Source: Listeria aquatica FSL S10-1188 (GTDB taxonomy: Bacteria > Bacillota > Bacilli > Lactobacillales > Listeriaceae). From it: DNA of 64,000 nucleotides. The DNA is taken from positions 1-64,000 of the forward strand of contig NZ_AOCG01000010.1 in assembly GCF_000525795.1 (NCBI RefSeq), given 5' to 3'. This document shows, in pieces, positions 9,240 through 19,621 of the stretch. The notes under the pieces are model-generated. The model saw only the letters and a list, made by a program, of their open reading frames with translations. It did no database searches and had not been told where the DNA came from. How positions within the stretch are numbered: position 1 is the first letter of the stretch; each line of letters begins with the position of its first letter. The position numbers and the translations under genes were made by a program.

Positions 9240-10235
9240 ATGGAAGAACGAGTTGAAAAGCAGTTATATCGTTTGAATGCCAAGGAAAAATGGCAAAAAG
9301 AAACTGGACAATTTTCGATGGATTACCCGAAAAAATCCTTTTCTGAAAAAGATGGAACAATGAATTTGTTAAATGAATATTTTTTCCGAAATAAAGATAT
9401 CTATGTTAGTAAACACAACCGTTTTGCAGATTATCCGGCGCATTCGCACCAGTTTTTGGAACTGAATTACATGCTTCGCGGTGAGTGTAAACAAGTGATC
9501 GAAGGAAAAGAAGAAACATTGCAAGAGGGGGAGTTATTGCTACTCGACATTGGTTGCCATCACTCGATTAAAGCGACGGGCGAGAACGACATTTTGATCA
9601 ACATTCTTTTTCGCGATCAAAGTATCAATTTAGAGTGGCTTACGGGGATCAAGAAGAAAAACAGTTTAGTTTATGACTTTTTATTGAATTCAGCAGTTGA
9701 TGGCCAGCGGATGAAAAAATATATTATCTTCAAAAGCGCCAACATTCCCCATATCAAAAGGGTTTTGGAACAAATTATCGTCGAGTATTTTTTAGATGAA
9801 GAGTTTTCAACTAAAATGATAACGCTTTATTTGCCAATATTATTTACTGAACTTGTGAGGAAATGTGATACGTATCTATCTGATGAAGTGAAAAATTTAT
9901 ATTCGGAAACGAATAATATTGCATTAAATACGTTACAATTGATTGAAAAAGAATATCGTGAATTGACTTTAAGCGGGGCTGCAGCTTCGCTCGGGTATAA
10001 TAAAAATTATTTGAGCAATGTGATCAAGAAAAAAATCGGGGAAACTTTTACTGAGCTTGTGAACAAACAAAAATTGCTCGCGGCGGATCTTTTGATTGAA
10101 TCAACAAGCCTGCCGATCAGTGAAGTTATAGAACAAGTTGGCTTTCAAAATAAAACCTACTTCTACACGCTTTATAAGAAAAAATATGGGATGCTGCCGC
10201 TTGAAAAGCGAAATACAAGCAAGGGAGTCAAATAA
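9240..10235 (+). CDS. AraC family transcriptional regulator, probable rhamnose operon activator
   Basis: 331-residue regulator. The N-terminal part holds a cupin sugar-sensing domain (HSHQFLELNYMLRGECKQVIEGK strand pattern, with the His-x-His and Glu typical of AraC_binding). The last ~100 residues carry two helix-turn-helix units, including SGAAASLGYNKNYLSNVIKK and PISEVIEQVGFQNKTYFYTLYKKKYG. I start at the ATG 9240, which follows AGGTGGAG; an upstream in-frame GTG/ATG would add residues without homology. Divergent from the rhamnose operon and sharing its control region. Inducer (L-rhamnose) is inferred. Confidence 0.85.
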   Translation: MEERVEKQLYRLNAKEKWQKETGQFSMDYPKKSFSEKDGTMNLLNEYFFRNKDIYVSKHNRFADYPAHSHQFLELNYMLRGECKQVIEGKEETLQEGELLLLDIGCHHSIKATGENDILINILFRDQSINLEWLTGIKKKNSLVYDFLLNSAVDGQRMKKYIIFKSANIPHIKRVLEQIIVEYFLDEEFSTKMITLYLPILFTELVRKCDTYLSDEVKNLYSETNNIALNTLQLIEKEYRELTLSGAAASLGYNKNYLSNVIKKKIGETFTELVNKQKLLAADLLIESTSLPISEVIEQVGFQNKTYFYTLYKKKYGMLPLEKRNTSKGVK

Positions 10236-10240
10236 TATAA

Positions 10241-10284
10241 AAAAATCCCGTTTGGTTCAGTGGGCTGAACCAAACGGGATTTTT
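10241..10284. terminator. Strong bidirectional terminator
   Basis: A perfect 20-bp stem (10241-10260 with 10265-10284) with a TGGG loop and T/A runs separates the convergent araC-type gene and the PTS operon. Confidence 0.93.
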
Positions 10285-10287
10285 GTT

Positions 10288-10599
10288 TTAACGAACGCGA
10301 TACAATTCAACGATTTCTTTTGCTAAATCTTTGAAAGTGATACCGTTCATCAAGTGATCTTGCGCGTGAACTAATAACAATGATACAGGTGTTTTTTCAC
10401 CGCGAGCTTCACCTTGGATAAGGGCTGTTTGCGAATGGTGAGCTTCAAGAAGTGCTTTGTCCGCTTCTTCAAGATACTTATCCGCTTCTTCAAAATTACC
10501 TTCTTTAGCGGCTTGAATAGCAAGCATTGCATTACTTTTTGCGTTTCCGCCATTGACAATGAGTCCCATGATTGTTTGTTCTAGATTTTCTGTATCCAT
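10288..10599 (-). CDS. PTS lactose/cellobiose-family EIIA component
   Basis: 103-residue cytoplasmic phosphocarrier of the Lac/cellobiose EIIA family, passing phosphate from HPr to EIIB. It shows the IMGLIVNGGNAKS start and the phosphorylated His in LLLVHAQDHLM. An ATG at 10599 follows AAGGACG. It is the last gene of a IIB-IIC-IIA operon and ends at the strong terminator. No phospho-beta-glucosidase gene accompanies it here. Confidence 0.93.
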   Translation of the reverse strand: MDTENLEQTIMGLIVNGGNAKSNAMLAIQAAKEGNFEEADKYLEEADKALLEAHHSQTALIQGEARGEKTPVSLLLVHAQDHLMNGITFKDLAKEIVELYRVR

Positions 10600-10640
10600 T
10601 TTAACACGTCCTTAATTCTTTAATACTATATACAAGGTGA

Positions 10641-11930
10641 TTAAGCTTCTGCTTCTCCTTTTTCACGACGGAGCTCTTGAATTTGAGCCATTTTCGCGAA
10701 TGGAAGATAGATCAAGACAGCGATGATCAAGTTAACGGCTGCAAGAATACCACCTGCGATACTTTGTGTTGCAAGTGCACCACCGATAACTGGAGGCATT
10801 GTCCAAGGAGTGATGATTGTTGCTGCTGGAACAAGTCCAAGTTTTGTTGCAAAGTAAGCGATTGTTACAAGAACCATTGGTGTTAAGATATATGGAATGA
10901 ACATGATTGGGTTCAGTACAATTGGAAGACCGAACATCATTGGTTCATTGATATTGAACACACCTGGTGCTGCTGAAAGTTTAGATACTGTCATGTAAGC
11001 TTTATGCTTACGAGCAACGATAAAGATCGCGATGATCAGTCCGATTGTTGCCCCAGTTCCTCCCATGTTCACAAATGAATCGAAGAAAGGTTTGTTAACG
11101 ATATATGGAAGTTCTTTACCAGCTTTAAGTGCTTCTTGGTTAGCTGTGATCGCTGGAGCATTGATTGTTTGCATGAACGGGTCGATGATGTTCGCACCGT
11201 GCAAACCGAAGAACCATAGGAATGCAGAGATGAATGCAAGTAGAAGTGCTACGCCCCATGAGTTAGCAAGTCCCATGAACGGTTCTTGGATAAGTTTATA
11301 GAATTCATTAACAAGGTTTGTAATTCCAAATGCTTGGAAAAGAGCCGTAATAAGTGCAAAGATTGAAACTGTAATCATCGATGGGAATAGTGCTGCGAAT
11401 GAACGAGACACTGCTGGCGGAACACCGTCAGGCATTTTGATGATTAGTTTTGGATTTCCGCTTAAACGCGTGAAAATTTCAGTAGATAAAATTGCGACGA
11501 TAAGAGCTAAGAAAAGACCGATGGAACCAAGTCCGCCAACTCCTGGAATCCCTTTATCATCAGGAGCAATTGCGCCAATCGTGAAGAAAGTGGCAACTGA
11601 GATGACACCAGAAGATAATGCGTCTTTATCGTAAGATTTGGCAAGGTTATAAGCTACAGTAAAAGCAATTAAAAGTGCAAGAATCGCAAATGTACCATTC
11701 CAGATGTTTCCGCCGAAGTTTTGCCATTTTCCTTCGCCGAAAATGTTATTCATGAAATCTAGATAACCAGGAATTGGTAAATTGTTAATTAGTACTGCGA
11801 ATGATCCTAGAATCATTAGCGGCATTGTCGCGATGAATCCATCACGGACAGCAACGAGATGGCGTTGTCCTCCGATTTTAGCTGCGTATGGAATAAAGTG
11901 TTTTTCCATAAAAGCGATAAAACCATTCAT
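10641..11930 (-). CDS. PTS cellobiose-type EIIC permease
   Basis: 429-residue membrane subunit that carries a beta-glucoside, probably cellobiose, and presents it for phosphorylation. It has about ten hydrophobic segments and family marks such as MNEPMMFGLPIVLNP-like (here NINEPMMFGLPIVLNPI) and FFGLHGANI. The ATG at 11930 follows AAGGAGAG. It lies between the IIB and IIA genes, 90 and 41 bases away. Substrate is inferred from family. Confidence 0.93.
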   Translation of the reverse strand: MNGFIAFMEKHFIPYAAKIGGQRHLVAVRDGFIATMPLMILGSFAVLINNLPIPGYLDFMNNIFGEGKWQNFGGNIWNGTFAILALLIAFTVAYNLAKSYDKDALSSGVISVATFFTIGAIAPDDKGIPGVGGLGSIGLFLALIVAILSTEIFTRLSGNPKLIIKMPDGVPPAVSRSFAALFPSMITVSIFALITALFQAFGITNLVNEFYKLIQEPFMGLANSWGVALLLAFISAFLWFFGLHGANIIDPFMQTINAPAITANQEALKAGKELPYIVNKPFFDSFVNMGGTGATIGLIIAIFIVARKHKAYMTVSKLSAAPGVFNINEPMMFGLPIVLNPIMFIPYILTPMVLVTIAYFATKLGLVPAATIITPWTMPPVIGGALATQSIAGGILAAVNLIIAVLIYLPFAKMAQIQELRREKGEAEA

Positions 11931-12020
11931 TTTAATACTCTCCTTTTTTTGATCCAGTTTGGATCTTTATTTAATATTTATAGAAACAACTTGTCAAAAG
12001 ACGTTGTTCGCTAACGAAAG

Positions 12021-12326
12021 TTACTTCATCAATTCTTTCGCTGTTGCAAGAACTTTTTCCCCATTCATCGTACCGTAATCTGTCATATCAATAACGCCAA
12101 CAGGTACGCCTTTGGGTTCTAGCTTTTCTTTCATTTTTCCTTCAAGGAAACGAACTTGTGGTCCAAGCATTAAGACATCAATTTCATCAAAGTGACTATC
12201 TGCCTCAGCTTCAGCGACAGCAAAAATATTTGCTTCAAGTCCTTCTGCCTCAGCTGCTTTTTGCATTTTGGTTACTAAAAGGCTTGTTGACATTCCAGCG
12301 GAACAAACGAGCATTATGGTTTTCAA
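12021..12326 (-). CDS. PTS cellobiose-type EIIB component
   Basis: 101-residue cytoplasmic subunit whose Cys in the MLVCSAGMSTSLL loop is phosphorylated by EIIA and hands the phosphate to the sugar. I use the TTG at 12324-12326, 8 bases after GGAGG, giving the family-typical start MKTIMLVCSAG; a TTG two codons earlier is only 2 bases from the GGAGG. First gene of the operon, downstream of a sigma-54 type promoter. Confidence 0.92.
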   Translation of the reverse strand: MKTIMLVCSAGMSTSLLVTKMQKAAEAEGLEANIFAVAEAEADSHFDEIDVLMLGPQVRFLEGKMKEKLEPKGVPVGVIDMTDYGTMNGEKVLATAKELMK

Positions 12327-12367
12327 AATCAAAACCTCCTAAAGTTTCATTTTATATTAACTATATA

Positions 12368-12384
12368 TGCAAATTCCGTGCCAA
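12368..12384 (-). promoter_or_regulatory. Sigma-54 (-24/-12) promoter of the cellobiose PTS operon
   Basis: The minus strand reads TTGGCACGGAATTTGCA, a full match to the TGGCAC-N5-TTGCA sigma-54 consensus. It lies about 42 bases upstream of the IIB start. Sigma-54 control of cellobiose/mannose PTS operons by LevR-type activators is established in Listeria; the activator gene is not in this window. Confidence 0.88.
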
Positions 12385-12410
12385 CTTTTAAAAGCTATGA
12401 AAGGGCTTCA

Positions 12411-12424
12411 TAATAGCGTTTTCA
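12411..12424. promoter_or_regulatory. Candidate cre (CcpA) site upstream of the PTS operon
   Basis: TAATAGCGTTTTCA matches the cre consensus at 12 of 14 positions. It sits just upstream of the -24 element, compatible with catabolite repression. Not tested. Confidence 0.4.
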
Positions 12425-12458
12425 AAAATATTTTTGCGTTACACATACAAAAACATCT

Positions 12459-12473
12459 GTGTAAAAATTACAC
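12459..12473. promoter_or_regulatory. Inverted repeat GTGTAA-3-TTACAC between the PTS and kdp operons
   Basis: A perfect 6-3-6 inverted repeat lies about 90 bases upstream of the sigma-54 promoter, where an enhancer-binding activator would sit, and also about 65 bases upstream of the kdp promoter. Either role is possible. Confidence 0.45.
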
Positions 12474-12536
12474 GGATATCTTAACGAAATCTTTATGCCA
12501 CAGGATAAGACCTTAACACTGTCTTTATATGCTTTT

Positions 12537-12545
12537 TGTTAGGAT
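12537..12545 (+). promoter_or_regulatory. Candidate kdp operon promoter (extended -10)
   Basis: TG-T-TAGGAT forms an extended -10 without a recognisable -35, as expected for a promoter needing an activator such as KdpE. Position about 40 bases before kdpF fits. Confidence 0.35.
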
Positions 12546-12586
12546 GGGGAGTGTAGAAAAAGTGAGGATTTAAAGGAGTGGGAAAA

Positions 12587-12676
12587 GTGGCTATTTTAAT
12601 TGGGATCATGATCTGCATCACTGTAGGTTTAATGATTTATTTATTTTATATCCTGTTTCGAGGTGAAGACCTATGA
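12587..12676 (+). CDS. kdpF: KdpF, small stabilising subunit of the Kdp K+ ATPase
   Basis: A 29-residue single-span membrane peptide starting at GTG 12587 after AAAGGAG. Its sequence is a hydrophobic helix (ILIGIMICITVGLMIYLFYI) with the short polar tail FRGEDL, the KdpF pattern. Its TGA stop overlaps the kdpA ATG. In E. coli the peptide binds KdpA and stabilises the complex. Confidence 0.8.
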   Translation: MAILIGIMICITVGLMIYLFYILFRGEDL

Positions 12677-14366
12677 GCAGGATTGTGATGCAAGATATTG
12701 TTTTTCTTCTACTATTGATAGCACTTGCGATACCAGTTGGGATTTATATTTACCGAATTCTAACATTTAAGCCCGTTTTTTTTAACGAAAGTCATCGCTC
12801 CTCTTGAAAAATTGGCTTATAAAATGATTGGGAAAAATGCGGAAGAAGAAATGAGCGCAAAAAGATACGCCGCATCCGTCGTTTTATTCAGCGGAGTAGG
12901 TTTGATTTTTTTTAATGGCAGTGCTCATGCTTCAAGGTGTGTTGCCGCTTAATCCAGAACATCAAAAAGGCATGTCGCTCGGGCTAGCGTTTAACACGGC
13001 TGCAAGTTTTGTCACGAACACAAACTGGCAAGCTTATTCGGGGGAAAGCGCACTTTCTTATCTTTCGCAGACGATCGGACTTACGGTGCAAAACTTCGTG
13101 TCGGCAGGAACGGGGATTGCCGTACTGTTTGCGCTTGTGCGCGGCTTTATTTTGAAGAAAACACATTCGGTCGGGAACTTTTGGCAGGACTTGATTCGCG
13201 TTACATTATACTTGCTCGTGCCACTTTCGCTTGTCATGGCGATTCTCCTTGTTTCGCAAGGGGTTGTGCAAAGCTTCGCGCCATACGTGACGACGGAAAC
13301 GCTCCAAGAAGGTGCGAAACAGTTGATTCCGCTTGGCCCAGCAGCTAGCCAAATTGCGATAAAACAACTTGGAACAAATGGTGGAGGCTTTTTTGGAGCA
13401 AACTCAGCTTTTCCGTTTGAAAATCCAACAGCTTTTAGCAATTTATTAGAAATCCTTGCGATTCTTTTGATTCCGGCGGCGCTTGTTGTGGCATTTGGAC
13501 GTGCGGTGAAAGATGCCAAGCAGGGGCGCGTAATCTTTACAGTGATGCTTGTTTTATTTTCAGTGGGTCTCATCGCGATGACAGCTGCTGAGCAATTTAG
13601 TTTGCCAAGTACTGCAGGTGTAGCAGATTCAGCCGGTAATATGGAAGGAAAAGAAGCGCGCTTTGGTGTCTCGGGCTCGACACTATTTGGCGTGGCGACA
13701 ACCGCCGCTTCAAATGGTTCAGTGAACGCCATGCATGACAGCTTGACACCGCTTGGTGGAGCCGTGCCACTTTTCATGATGCAACTTGGAGAAATTGTCT
13801 TTGGAGGCGTTGGAAGTGGACTTTATGGCATGATCGCCTTTGTTATTTTAACGGTCTTTATTGCGGGGCTCTTAATTGGGCGAACGCCGGAATATCTAGG
13901 CAAAAAAAATCGAGCCGTTTGACATGAAAATGGTTTGTCTGATCATTTTAGGCCCGCCACTTCTTACTTTATTTGGAACAGCTATAGCGGTGCTTTTACC
14001 AGCCGCAACGAGCTGGCTAACCAATTCAGGCGCGCATGGCTTTTCTGAAATTCTTTATGCATTTACATCCATGGGGAACAATAATGGTAGTGCTTTTGCG
14101 GGATTTTCAGCGGATACCGCTTTTACCAATTGGATTGGCGGAATCATTATGCTTCTTGCAAGGTTTTTACCACTAGTCGCAACTTTATTCTTAGCTGGAA
14201 ATTTGGCACAGAAAAAAGTTGTTCCTGAAAGTAGTGGGACGCTTTCGACGAAAAACGGGATGTTTGCGGGACTTTTGATTGGCGTTATTTTGCTAGTGGG
14301 AGCCTTAGTTTCTTGCCAAGTTTAGCACTTGGACCGATTGCCGATTTTTTCACGGCTGGTAAGTAG
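12673..14366 (+). CDS. kdpA: KdpA, K+-translocating subunit; frame interrupted four times
   Basis: Membrane subunit carrying the K+ path of the P-type Kdp pump. Selectivity-filter loops are recognisable: [25 protein letters not shown] and [12 protein letters not shown]. The frame breaks at T8 12776-12783, T8 12906-12913 and A8 13902-13909 (one base too many each) and near 14305-14316 (one base missing). With these corrected the gene reads from the ATG overlapping kdpF to the TAG at 14364-14366 and gives 563 residues, the normal KdpA length. Since all four junctions rejoin conserved protein sequence, base-calling error is more likely than decay, though real loss cannot be excluded from sequence alone. 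Confidence 0.85.
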
Positions 14367-14378
14367 GAGGACTTAAAA

Positions 14379-16424
14379 ATGAAGAAAAAAGAAATTTATG
14401 CGGACGCGGCGGCACAGTCGTTCTTTAAGTTGTCACCGAAAATTCAAATAAAAAATCCAGTTATGTTTGTGGTGTATTTGGGAGCAGTACTAACGACTGT
14501 CCTTTACTTCCTTGGTTTTTTCGGGATCCAAGATGAGGCGCGCTGGTACACATTTGTGATTGCGATGCTTTTGTGGTTTACTGTTCTTTTTGCGAATTTT
14601 GCAGAGGCGATAGCAGAAGGACGTGGCAGAGCGCAGGCAGGAAGCTTGCGCGGCGCAAGGAAAGACGTTTCGGCGAGAAAATTGCAAGATCCAGAAAACC
14701 ACAATCTTTATACGGAAGTCCTTTCCAATGAGCTTAAAAAAAATGATGTGGTTCTAGTTAAGATGGGCGAACAAATTCCGATGGACGGAGAGGTCATTAC
14801 GGGAGCAGCTTCTGTAGATGAAAGTGCGATTACTGGGGAATCAGCGCCAGTCATTCGCGAATCAGGTGGAGATAGAAGTGCCGTGACTGGCGGAACAACA
14901 CTTGTCTCGGATTGGCTTGTGATTCGCGTGACAGCTGAGGCGGGTGAAAGTTTTCTCGATAAGATGATCGCGATGGTGGAAGGTGCGGCAAGAAAGAAAA
15001 CGCCGAATGAAATTGCTTTGCAAATTTTGCTTGTGACACTGACGATTATCTTTCTGGCGGTATCGGCGACATTAATTCCATTTACCGAGTTTTCAAGTCA
15101 TTTGGCTGGAAAAGGGGAAGCTATTTCACTTACTAATGTGATTGCGCTCCTTGTTTGCTTAGCTCCCACGACGATTGGAGCGTTACTTTCTTCTATTGGG
15201 ATTGCGGGAATGAGCCGTTTAAATGAAGCAAACGTACTCGCGATGAGTGGTCGGGCGATTGAAGCGGCTGGAGATGTGGATGTCCTTTTGCTAGATAAAA
15301 CGGGCACGATTACACTTGGAAACCGGCGAGCAAGTCAATTTTTGCCTGTAGCGGGTGTTTCGGAGCGCGAATTAGCTGATGCGGCGCAGCTTTCCTCATT
15401 AGCTGATGAAACGGCTGAGGGGAGAAGCATCGTGGTGCTTGCCAAGGAGCGCTTTGACATTCGAGGTCGGGAGCTTTCGAGTGCGGAAGCGGAGTTCATT
15501 CCTTTTACGGCGAAAACGCGGATGAGCGGTACGAATTTTGGTGGAGATGAGGTCAGAAAAGGTGCCGCGGATGCGGTAAAACAATTTGTGGAATCGGTTG
15601 GGTCGACTTATCCGGCTGAATGCGAGGAGCTTGTCGCCAAAGTAGCACAGGCTGGTGGTACGCCACTTGTTGTTGTGAAGAATAAGCAAGTGCTTGGCGT
15701 TGTTTATTTAAAAGATATCGTAAAAAATGGTGTAAAGGAGAAGTTTCAAGATTTACGGGCGATGGGGATTAAAACGATTATGATTACAGGGGATAATCCG
15801 ATGACAGCAGCGGCTATCGCAGCAGAAGCGGGTGTTGATGACTTTTTGGCGGAAGCAACTCCAGAAGCGAAACTGGATTTGATTCGCTCGTATCAAAAGG
15901 AAGGGCACCTTGTTGCGATGACAGGCGATGGTACAAATGATGCGCCGGCGCTTGCGCAAGCAGATGTAGCTGTTGCGATGAATTCAGGGACACAAGCGGC
16001 AAAAGAAGCCGGAAACATGGTTGATCTTGATTCTAGCCCAACGAAGCTGATTGATATTGTAAGAATTGGGAAGCAGCTACTCATGACAAGAGGCGCGCTG
16101 ACGACATTTAGCGTTGCAAATGACATTGCCAAATATTTTGCGATTATTCCCGTACTTTTTTATGGGATTTACCCTGAACTTGAAGTGCTCAATTTGATGC
16201 AATTAACGAGTCCTGTCACGGCGCTCTTATCGGCAGTTATTTACAATGCGTTTGTTATCGTCTGCTTGATTCCATTGTCACTCAGAGGCGTGAAATATCG
16301 TGAACTTCCCGCACAAAAATTATTAGGACGGAATATTTTGATCTATGGGCTCGGCGGCATTATTGCGCCGTTTATTGCGATCAAAGCGATTGATATGCTA
16401 CTCACAGTGATGGGGATTTCTTAG
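14379..16424 (+). CDS. kdpB: KdpB, catalytic ATPase subunit of the K+ pump
   Basis: 681-residue P-type ATPase. The phosphorylated Asp is residue 306 in [12 protein letters not shown]; the actuator motif TGES is at about 152, and the hinge [19 protein letters not shown] is present. Several membrane helices frame the cytoplasmic domains. The frame is intact even across an A8 run at 14736-14743, which shows that not every long homopolymer here is miscalled. AGGAGG overlaps the end of kdpA. Confidence 0.96.
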   Translation: MKKKEIYADAAAQSFFKLSPKIQIKNPVMFVVYLGAVLTTVLYFLGFFGIQDEARWYTFVIAMLLWFTVLFANFAEAIAEGRGRAQAGSLRGARKDVSARKLQDPENHNLYTEVLSNELKKNDVVLVKMGEQIPMDGEVITGAASVDESAITGESAPVIRESGGDRSAVTGGTTLVSDWLVIRVTAEAGESFLDKMIAMVEGAARKKTPNEIALQILLVTLTIIFLAVSATLIPFTEFSSHLAGKGEAISLTNVIALLVCLAPTTIGALLSSIGIAGMSRLNEANVLAMSGRAIEAAGDVDVLLLDKTGTITLGNRRASQFLPVAGVSERELADAAQLSSLADETAEGRSIVVLAKERFDIRGRELSSAEAEFIPFTAKTRMSGTNFGGDEVRKGAADAVKQFVESVGSTYPAECEELVAKVAQAGGTPLVVVKNKQVLGVVYLKDIVKNGVKEKFQDLRAMGIKTIMITGDNPMTAAAIAAEAGVDDFLAEATPEAKLDLIRSYQKEGHLVAMTGDGTNDAPALAQADVAVAMNSGTQAAKEAGNMVDLDSSPTKLIDIVRIGKQLLMTRGALTTFSVANDIAKYFAIIPVLFYGIYPELEVLNLMQLTSPVTALLSAVIYNAFVIVCLIPLSLRGVKYRELPAQKLLGRNILIYGLGGIIAPFIAIKAIDMLLTVMGIS

Positions 16425-16435
16425 GAGGCGAGAAA

Positions 16436-16966
16436 ATGAAGGTTTTGATAAAGCAAGCTTTACTGGCATTCCTTTTTTTGACACTGGTTTGTGGTGTGGC
16501 TTATCCAGCAGTTGTAACTTTAATTGCGCAAGCTGCTTTCCATGATCAGGCAAATGGCAGTATAATAGAAGAAAATAAAGGCTCAGCATTAATTGGTCAG
16601 ACGTTTACGGAACCTAAATACTTACTTGGTCGGCCGAATGACGCCGCTTCGAATTTGAACCCTGCTAGCAAAGAAGCAAAACTGGAACGGGAGGAGCGTG
16701 CAAAAGCCCTTAAAAAGCTTGATCCGAATCAAGACGCTCCAGTTCCAGCTGATCTCGTTATGGGTTCTGCAAGTGGTGTCGATCCACACATTTCCGTTGC
16801 GGCGGCCGATTATCAGGCGAAGCGGATTGCAAGTGAACGAGGAGTTTCGGCAGAACAAGTTGAAAAAATTATTCAAAAGCATACAACGAAGCGGCTGCTC
16901 GGTTTTATGGGGGAACCGGTTGTGAATGTGCTAGCTGTAAATTTAGAACTCGATAAAAGCTTATAG
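16436..16966 (+). CDS. kdpC: KdpC, accessory subunit of the K+ pump
   Basis: 176-residue protein with one N-terminal membrane helix (LLAFLFLTLVCGVAYPAVV) and an extracytoplasmic domain. The GSALIGQTF stretch, LLGRPNDAAS and the C-terminal DPHISVAAADYQAKRIA and FMGEPVVNVLAVN motifs are KdpC hallmarks. It is somewhat shorter than the E. coli protein because the central loop is short. It follows kdpB by 11 bases. Confidence 0.94.
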   Translation: MKVLIKQALLAFLFLTLVCGVAYPAVVTLIAQAAFHDQANGSIIEENKGSALIGQTFTEPKYLLGRPNDAASNLNPASKEAKLEREERAKALKKLDPNQDAPVPADLVMGSASGVDPHISVAAADYQAKRIASERGVSAEQVEKIIQKHTTKRLLGFMGEPVVNVLAVNLELDKSL

Positions 16967-16984
16967 AGGAAGGGGGAGCTTGCT

Positions 16985-19621
16985 GTGGAATCGGTGAATA
17001 GGGATGAGCAAAATAAGAAACGCGGAAAGCTGAAAATTTATTTTGGCTATGCAGCAGGCGTTGGAAAGACTTACGCGATGCTCAGCGATGCGCGCGAGGA
17101 ACTCGCGCGCGGTGTGGACGTTCGGATTGGCTACTTGGAGCCGCACATGCGGAAAGAAACGGTGGAACTCGCAGCTGGGCTTCCCCAAATTCCACTTAAG
17201 TCGATTCGCTACCGCGAAATCGATTTAACGGAGCTAGATCTAGATGGGATTTTGGATGCGCATCCGGATGTTGTGCTCGTGGATGAGCTGGCGCATACGA
17301 ACCCTGAAGGCATGCGAAATCGTAAGCGATATCAAGATGTCAGTGAACTTTTGGATGCTGGCATTAGTGTCTACACAACCGTCAATGTACAACATATCGA
17401 AAGCTTGAATGATCTAGTTTCAAGTATGATGGATAGCGATCTAGCAGAGACCATTCCGGATTGGTTTTTTGACCAGGCAGATCAAATCCGCTTGATTGAC
17501 GTTGAGCCAGATGAGCTTATTAAGCGACTTGAAGAAGGGAAAATTTATTCCAGTGATAGCATCCAAGTGGCGCTGAGCCACTTTTTTACGAAGTCAAATC
17601 TTCGCGTTCTACGGGAAATGGCAACGCGCAAAGCGGCGGATCGGATTAGTTCTTCTAATCAAAAAGAAGCTAGAACTAGCAATACAAACTGGCTTGTATG
17701 TGTTGATACATCTTTATCCGCGAAAAAGCTCATTCGATGGACAGCACGCGCGGCAGAAGCTTTTCACGGCACTTTTACAGCATTACATGTTTCGAGTGGT
17801 AAGCCACTTTCAAAAGACGAGACAGAGCGACTGCGCGAAAATATGGAGCTTGCAGAAGAACTTTCGGCAGAAACCGTTACAATAACGGGAAGTGAACTTG
17901 CGACGGCGATCTCTGAGTATGCTAATTTGTCCGGTGTTACAAATATTGTGATTGGCAAATCAAAAAAACATAATTGGATTTTTGGCGAAGACCTAGAAGA
18001 CACATTATTTCATTTATTAGATAAAACCGAAATTCATATGGTGAAAACTGCGCCTGAAAAAGCAAAAAGGAGGTTGCGTTTTTCTTTGCGTGACACAATT
18101 AGCTGGAATGATACTTTCAAGATGTTAGTTGCACTTATTCTTGCGACGTTAGTGTCAGAAGTCTTGCTACACCTTGGAATCGGTGACCAAAATATCATTA
18201 TGGTGTATATTTTGGCTATTGTTATCCTTTCACGTATAACGACAGGCTATCTTTATGGCATCATTGGTTCTTTTTTTTGCCGTTTTAATGTTCAATTTTT
18301 TCTTCATGAATCCGCTTTACACCTTTGATACAATTCAAGCAGGTTATCCGATCACATACGGTATCATGTTAATTGTAGCGCTCACGACAAGTGCGCTTAC
18401 CGTCCGGATTAAAAACTTTGCCAAACAAGCCGTAATCAGAGAAAAGCATACTGAAATTTTATATGAATTAAATCGCAAGTTGTTAGCGGCACAAAATCTC
18501 CAAGCCATCCTCGAGCTGTCGACTAATTATATGTTGCGATTGTTTGCACGTTCTGTTGTTTTTTATCCAAAAGATCCAGAAAAAGAGTCAAGTGCTGTAT
18601 TCCTACAGGCTGAAGATGAAACAAAATCTGAGGTACTGCTTTCAAAAGCGGAGCAGGCGGTTGTGCACTGGGTATTTCATAATGGAAAAGCAGCTGGGAA
18701 AACAACGGATACACTAAGTGGCGCGGCTGGATATTATATGCCCGTCATCGCTCAAGGGCAAGTGCTGGGTGTTGTGGGCTTATATGCGAGTCGTGAAAAA
18801 GGATTGATTTCGCAGGAGGAACGGAATTTTTTGCGGATGATAGGGTCGCAAATTGCGTTGGCACTTTTGAAACAGAAACTTTCTGATGAGCAAAATGAAA
18901 TCTTAGTCGTTGCTGAAAAAAGAAAAAAATGCGCGGCAATTTGCTACGTGCTGTATCACATGATTTGCGTACACCGCTTACAGGAATCTTAGGAGCTAGC
19001 TCTGTTCTGCTTGAAAGTGAAGTGAAGTTAGACCATGATACGAAAACGAAACTGGTTCGAGATATTAAAGAAGATTCTGAGTGGCTAATTCGGATGATAG
19101 AAAACTTGCTATCAGTGACACGGATTAGTGATAAGGAGTTCGCGTTGAAACCTGAAAATGAAGCCATTGAAGAAATCATAGGTGAAGCTGTTCAGCGTGT
19201 ACGAGCACGATTCCCAGGAAGAGAAATTGCCGTCCAAGTTCCAAATGAAGTGGTTTTCGCGCCAATGGACGGCACCTTAATTGAACAAGTTTTAATCAAT
19301 TTAATGGAAAATGCACTGCGACATGGTGGGGCAAACGCACGTGTTTGGGTCACAGCGAAACTTGCTCAAAATGAGGTGCAATTTACGGTAAAAGATGATG
19401 GAACGGGGATTCCACGCGAAAAAATGAGACATCTTTTTGATGGGATTTCAGCGTTAGAAACGAGTCGCGTAGATCAGTCGCGCGGTTTAGGAATTGGGCT
19501 TTCACTTTGCATGTCGATCATTAAGGCACACGGTTGTAAAATGGAGGCATTAGAAAATCCAGGCGGTGGAACCATTTTCCGATTTACACTACCCTTAGGA
19601 GGAAATGAGGATGGGAATTAA
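16985..19621 (+). CDS. kdpD: KdpD sensor histidine kinase; frame interrupted twice
   Basis: Osmosensitive K+ sensor kinase, about 877 residues. The N-terminal KdpD domain has the Walker A motif GYAAGVGKTYAML at residues ~21-33; a Usp-like domain, membrane helices, a GAF-like segment, the His phosphorylation site in RAVSHDLRTPLTG and an ATPase domain (NLMENALRHGG, GLGIGLSLC) follow. The frame breaks in a T8 run at 18271-18278 (+1) and in the adjacent A runs at 18914-18930 (net +2 or -1). GTG start at 16985 after AGGGGGA. Likely functional in the cell. Confidence 0.88.

Noticed and set aside
12673..19621. Programmed ribosomal frameshifting in kdpA, kdpD and others
   Set aside because: Sites are too many, lack slippery heptamers with downstream structures in common, and occur in unrelated genes including ribosomal ones.
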